NCBI RefSeq assembly: GCF_000378385.1
Contig: NZ_KB899667.1
Location: 186,001 to 250,000, forward strand
Direction: 5' to 3'
From: Paenibacillus daejeonensis DSM 15491
GTDB taxonomy: Bacteria; Bacillota; Bacilli; Paenibacillales; Paenibacillaceae
DNA length: 64,000 nt
Made by a program: the position numbers and the translations under genes. The notes under the pieces were generated by a model. That model worked only from the letters and a program-made list of their open reading frames with translations, searched no databases and was not told where the DNA came from. Below are positions 61,738 through 64,000 of the stretch, piece by piece. How positions within the stretch are numbered: the stretch's first letter is position 1; the number at the start of each line of letters is the position of its first letter.

Positions 61738-62673
61738 ATGCTGGATCTCAGTATTACCGATCCTGACCGGCTGGTGACTGTAGCACATGCTCTGTCTACC
61801 AAGGCCCGAGTGAATATGCTGGAGCTGCTGGGCACCAGAAGTCTGAATGTAGTAGAAATTGCAGAGGCACTGCAACTTCCCGTATCGACAGTAGCTCATA
61901 ATGTCAAAGTGCTGGAGGCCGCGGGCTTGATCCGCACAGAGCTGCTGCCGGCATCCCGGGGTGCCATGAAGCTCTGTACCCGGAATTGGGATGACATCCA
62001 TATTGCACTTCGCAACGGGGCCAAGCCCGTCGGAGGGCAGCAGGCCACCTACGAGATTGAGATGCCTGTCGGTCACTACAGTGATTGCGAGGTCACGCCA
62101 ACCTGCGGTATGGCGAGCGGCGAGGGTATGCTTGTGCAGGAAGACGAACCGTCTAGCTTCTATCATCCCAAGCATGTCCGTGCGCAGTTGATCTGGCTAA
62201 GAGACGGCTTCCTGGAGTACCTGCTTCCCCTGGCGCTGCCGCCAGAAGCGCGCATTCAGGCTGTAGAGGTATCTATGGAGCTCTGCTCCGAGGCGCCGAG
62301 CTACGACCATAACTGGCCTTCGGACATTACCTTGTGGATCAATGGCCAGGAGGTGGGGACGTGGACGAGTCCCGGGGATTTCGGCGACCGGCGCGGCAGG
62401 CTGAGCCCGGAGTGGTGGAGCGACTGGGCGACCCAGTATGGCCAGTTGAAGCAATGGCGGGTGGATGAGCAGCAGGCGACACTTGACGGGGAGCGCCTCT
62501 CTCCTGTGACGGTGGATGACCTTCAACTGTCGAGCCGCCCCAGCCTGCGGCTGCGAGTCGGTGTCAAGCCGGAAGCTGTGCACAAGGGAGGCCTCAATCT
62601 GTTTGGCCGCCAATTCGGTGATCATGAACAGGAGATTCTGTTGAAGGTGCACTATGCATTGGACCCGAAGTGA
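61738..62673 (+). CDS. ArsR-type winged-helix regulator with large C-terminal domain
   Basis: 311 residues. The N-terminal winged helix (about 10-85; ALSTKARVNMLELL, LPVSTVAHNVKVLEAAGLI) is ArsR-like but lacks obvious metal Cys pairs. The remaining 200 residues form a beta-rich domain (SMELCSEAP, DITLWINGQEVGTWTSPGDFGDRRG) that looks like a sugar- or ligand-binding beta-sandwich. Such regulators commonly precede GH2-type glycosidase genes, and one follows here. GGAGGG ribosome binding site. A terminator at 62686-62732 separates it from that gene. Confidence 0.8.
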   Translation: MLDLSITDPDRLVTVAHALSTKARVNMLELLGTRSLNVVEIAEALQLPVSTVAHNVKVLEAAGLIRTELLPASRGAMKLCTRNWDDIHIALRNGAKPVGGQQATYEIEMPVGHYSDCEVTPTCGMASGEGMLVQEDEPSSFYHPKHVRAQLIWLRDGFLEYLLPLALPPEARIQAVEVSMELCSEAPSYDHNWPSDITLWINGQEVGTWTSPGDFGDRRGRLSPEWWSDWATQYGQLKQWRVDEQQATLDGERLSPVTVDDLQLSSRPSLRLRVGVKPEAVHKGGLNLFGRQFGDHEQEILLKVHYALDPK

Positions 62674-62685
62674 GGAGAGGGAGGA

Positions 62686-62732
62686 AAACCTTTAGTTACA
62701 GTGCATTTGTAGCTAAAGGTTTATTTTTTGTT
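62686..62732 (+). terminator. Terminator after the ArsR-type gene
   Basis: ACCTTTAG-TACA pairs with TGTA-CTAAAGGT around a GTGCATT loop, then TTATTTTTTG. Confidence 0.85.
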
Positions 62733-62761
62733 TATAAATACATTAATTTTGTAATATAACG

Positions 62762-62790
62762 TTGACACCTGGTAGATTTGAGCCTAAAAT
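62762..62790 (+). promoter_or_regulatory. SigA promoter of the GH2 gene
   Basis: TTGACA (62762-62767), 17-bp spacer, TAAAAT (62785-62790). Near-consensus. An ATTG/CAAT inverted pair just downstream may be an operator. Confidence 0.8.
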
Positions 62791-62843
62791 GTGGTTATTG
62801 AAACGAATATCTTGTAATCAATTGAAAAGGATAGGTGAGGCTA

Positions 62844-64000
62844 GTGAGCTTGACCCACTACAGGGCAGACTATCCCCGTCCGCAGTTTGTTCGTGAGGCG
62901 TGGACCAATTTGAATGGCGCATGGGATTTCCGATTTGATGATGAGAATGCGGGCGAAGCGGCGCAATGGCAGGAAGGCTTTGAGGCCGAGGTTCAGATCC
63001 AGGTGCCTTTTGCTTATGAGACCAAGGCGAGTGGGATCGAAGATCCTACCTTTCATCCCTATGTATGGTACCAGCGTCGGGTGACAGTTCCCGCAGAAGG
63101 TCAGGGGAAACAGACAGTACTGCATTTTCAAGCGGTAGACTATCTGGCCAAGGTATGGGTCAACGGCACATTCGTGGGTAGCCATACAGGGGGCTATGCG
63201 GCGTTTTCCTTCGACATAACACCGTATCTGCAGGCAGGGGGCGACAATCTGATTGTCGTCAAGGTTGAGGACAGCAACGACTGTACGCAGCCCCGGGGCA
63301 AGCAGCGTTGGCGGGAGGAGAATTTCGGCTGCTGGTATGTGCAGACGACAGGGATCTGGCAGAGTGTGTGGCTGGAGTATGTCGAGGCGGAGCATGTTCG
63401 CACGGTCAAGATTACGCCCGATCTCGATGCCAATGCGGTACACTTCGATTATAACGTCGCTATCGGAGATACGCCGCAAGAGCTAGAGCTGACGACACGG
63501 ATTACCCTGGATGGCCAGTTGATTCGGGAGACTGCGGTGCGGGTCGATCGCCGTGAGCTGTCGGCGACTGTGGATCTGATCAGCGACCAGCGGACCTGGC
63601 GGGTCGAATCCTGGAGTTCGCAGAATCCCAAGCTGTACGAGGTGACATTTACGCTGCGCAGCGGCGGTAAGCTTGTCGACGAGGTGCATTCTTATTTTGG
63701 ATTGCGCAAGGTCTCGATTCAGAAGGGCAAGGTATTGCTGAACAACACGCCGATCTATCAGCGGTTAATTCTCGATCAAGGCTATTGGCAGGACAGTCAT
63801 CTGACCCCGCCTTCAGAGGAGGCGCTGATTGCAGACATCGATGCCATTCTGGCGATGGGCTACAATGGGGTCCGCAAGCATCAGAAGACCGAAGATCCGC
63901 GCTTCCTTTATTGGTGTGATGTCAAAGGCGTACTCGTCTGGTCGGAGGTTGCGGCAACCTATGAATTCAACGACCGGGCCATGCGGCAGTTTACCGAAGA
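62844..64000 (+). CDS. GH2-family beta-galactosidase/glucuronidase-like enzyme (partial)
   Basis: 385 codons are visible from GTG 62844; the gene runs off the right edge without a stop. AGGTGAGG precedes the GTG by about 4 bases; no in-frame ATG fits better. The visible part reads as the GH2 sugar-binding domain (FVREAWTNLNGAWDFRFDD, VWYQRRVTVP, VDYLAKVWVNG, HTGGYAAFSFDITPYL), the Ig-like middle domain and the start of the TIM barrel (YFGLRKVSI, NGVRKHQKTEDPRFLYWCDVKGVLVW). The catalytic Glu pair lies beyond the window. No signal peptide, so an intracellular exo-glycosidase. Likely controlled by the ArsR-type regulator just upstream. Confidence 0.88.
   Translation, partial: MSLTHYRADYPRPQFVREAWTNLNGAWDFRFDDENAGEAAQWQEGFEAEVQIQVPFAYETKASGIEDPTFHPYVWYQRRVTVPAEGQGKQTVLHFQAVDYLAKVWVNGTFVGSHTGGYAAFSFDITPYLQAGGDNLIVVKVEDSNDCTQPRGKQRWREENFGCWYVQTTGIWQSVWLEYVEAEHVRTVKITPDLDANAVHFDYNVAIGDTPQELELTTRITLDGQLIRETAVRVDRRELSATVDLISDQRTWRVESWSSQNPKLYEVTFTLRSGGKLVDEVHSYFGLRKVSIQKGKVLLNNTPIYQRLILDQGYWQDSHLTPPSEEALIADIDAILAMGYNGVRKHQKTEDPRFLYWCDVKGVLVWSEVAATYEFNDRAMRQFTE

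Overview
The window is a GC-rich (about 55-60%) chromosomal segment from a spore-former-type Firmicute, most probably Paenibacillus or a close relative (Cohnella-like). The evidence is strong AGGAGG ribosome binding sites, SigA promoters, a CIRCE-free low-GC-Gram-positive style of T-box and LexA box, CcpA cre-like sites, three YesM/YesN two-component pairs beside sugar ABC transporters, and secreted glycosidases ending in SLH domains. No transposase, integrase, rRNA, tRNA or CRISPR array was seen. The call is by eye, without database searches.

Layout. 1-405: T-box leader (minus strand) for a gene that leaves the left edge. 406-2650: a LexA-controlled radical-SAM/DUF4130 DNA repair pair. 2770-8108: housekeeping and orphan genes (LprI-like lipoprotein, CueP, beta-propeller protein, SDR oxidoreductase, uracil permease). 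8395-15892: sugar system 1 (YesM/YesN pair, then LplB/LplC/binding protein). 16043-19200: amidohydrolase and Rieske protein, divergent from an AraC regulator and a LamG protein. 19474-21429: TetM-like ribosomal protection GTPase. 21627-28508: sugar system 2 (MalF/MalG-type permeases, binding protein, YesM/YesN). 29193-34511: 1772-residue GH59-like enzyme with SLH domains. 34706-40465: divergent GH16 pair, one with SLH anchor and one secreted. 40622-50749: sugar system 3 (binding protein, LplB, LplC, GH43-like/GH92 fusion, then convergent YesN/YesM). 51046-51891: glyoxalase-family dioxygenase. 52646-57283: sbcD-sbcC and a small coiled-coil gene. 57507-59654: GH28-like beta-helix enzyme. 59888-62673: small membrane protein, Apd1-like ferredoxin, ArsR-type regulator. 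62844-end: GH2 enzyme, cut by the window edge.

How it works together. Most of the window is a polysaccharide-use island: extracellular or wall-anchored glycosidases cut glycans, lipoprotein binding proteins and two-permease ABC importers take up the pieces (no ATPase gene is present, so a shared MsmX-type ATPase elsewhere is expected), and YesM/YesN pairs sense the sugar and switch the importers on. Two regulatory codes can be read directly. System 1: a direct repeat with 21-bp period, containing an identical 14-mer, lies at exactly the same distance from the -10 box in front of both the yesM/yesN operon and the transporter operon. System 2: a different 17-bp half-site, again repeated at 21 bp, lies 22-23 bp before the -10 box of three promoters: the permeases, the binding protein, and the GH59 gene 6-13 kb away, which ties that enzyme to this transporter. 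cre-like sites at several of these promoters point to CcpA repression.

Intergenic DNA is unusual: three different arrays of about 50-52 bp repeats, and a roughly 100-bp element present twice with compensatory changes in its main stem, which suggests a structured RNA.
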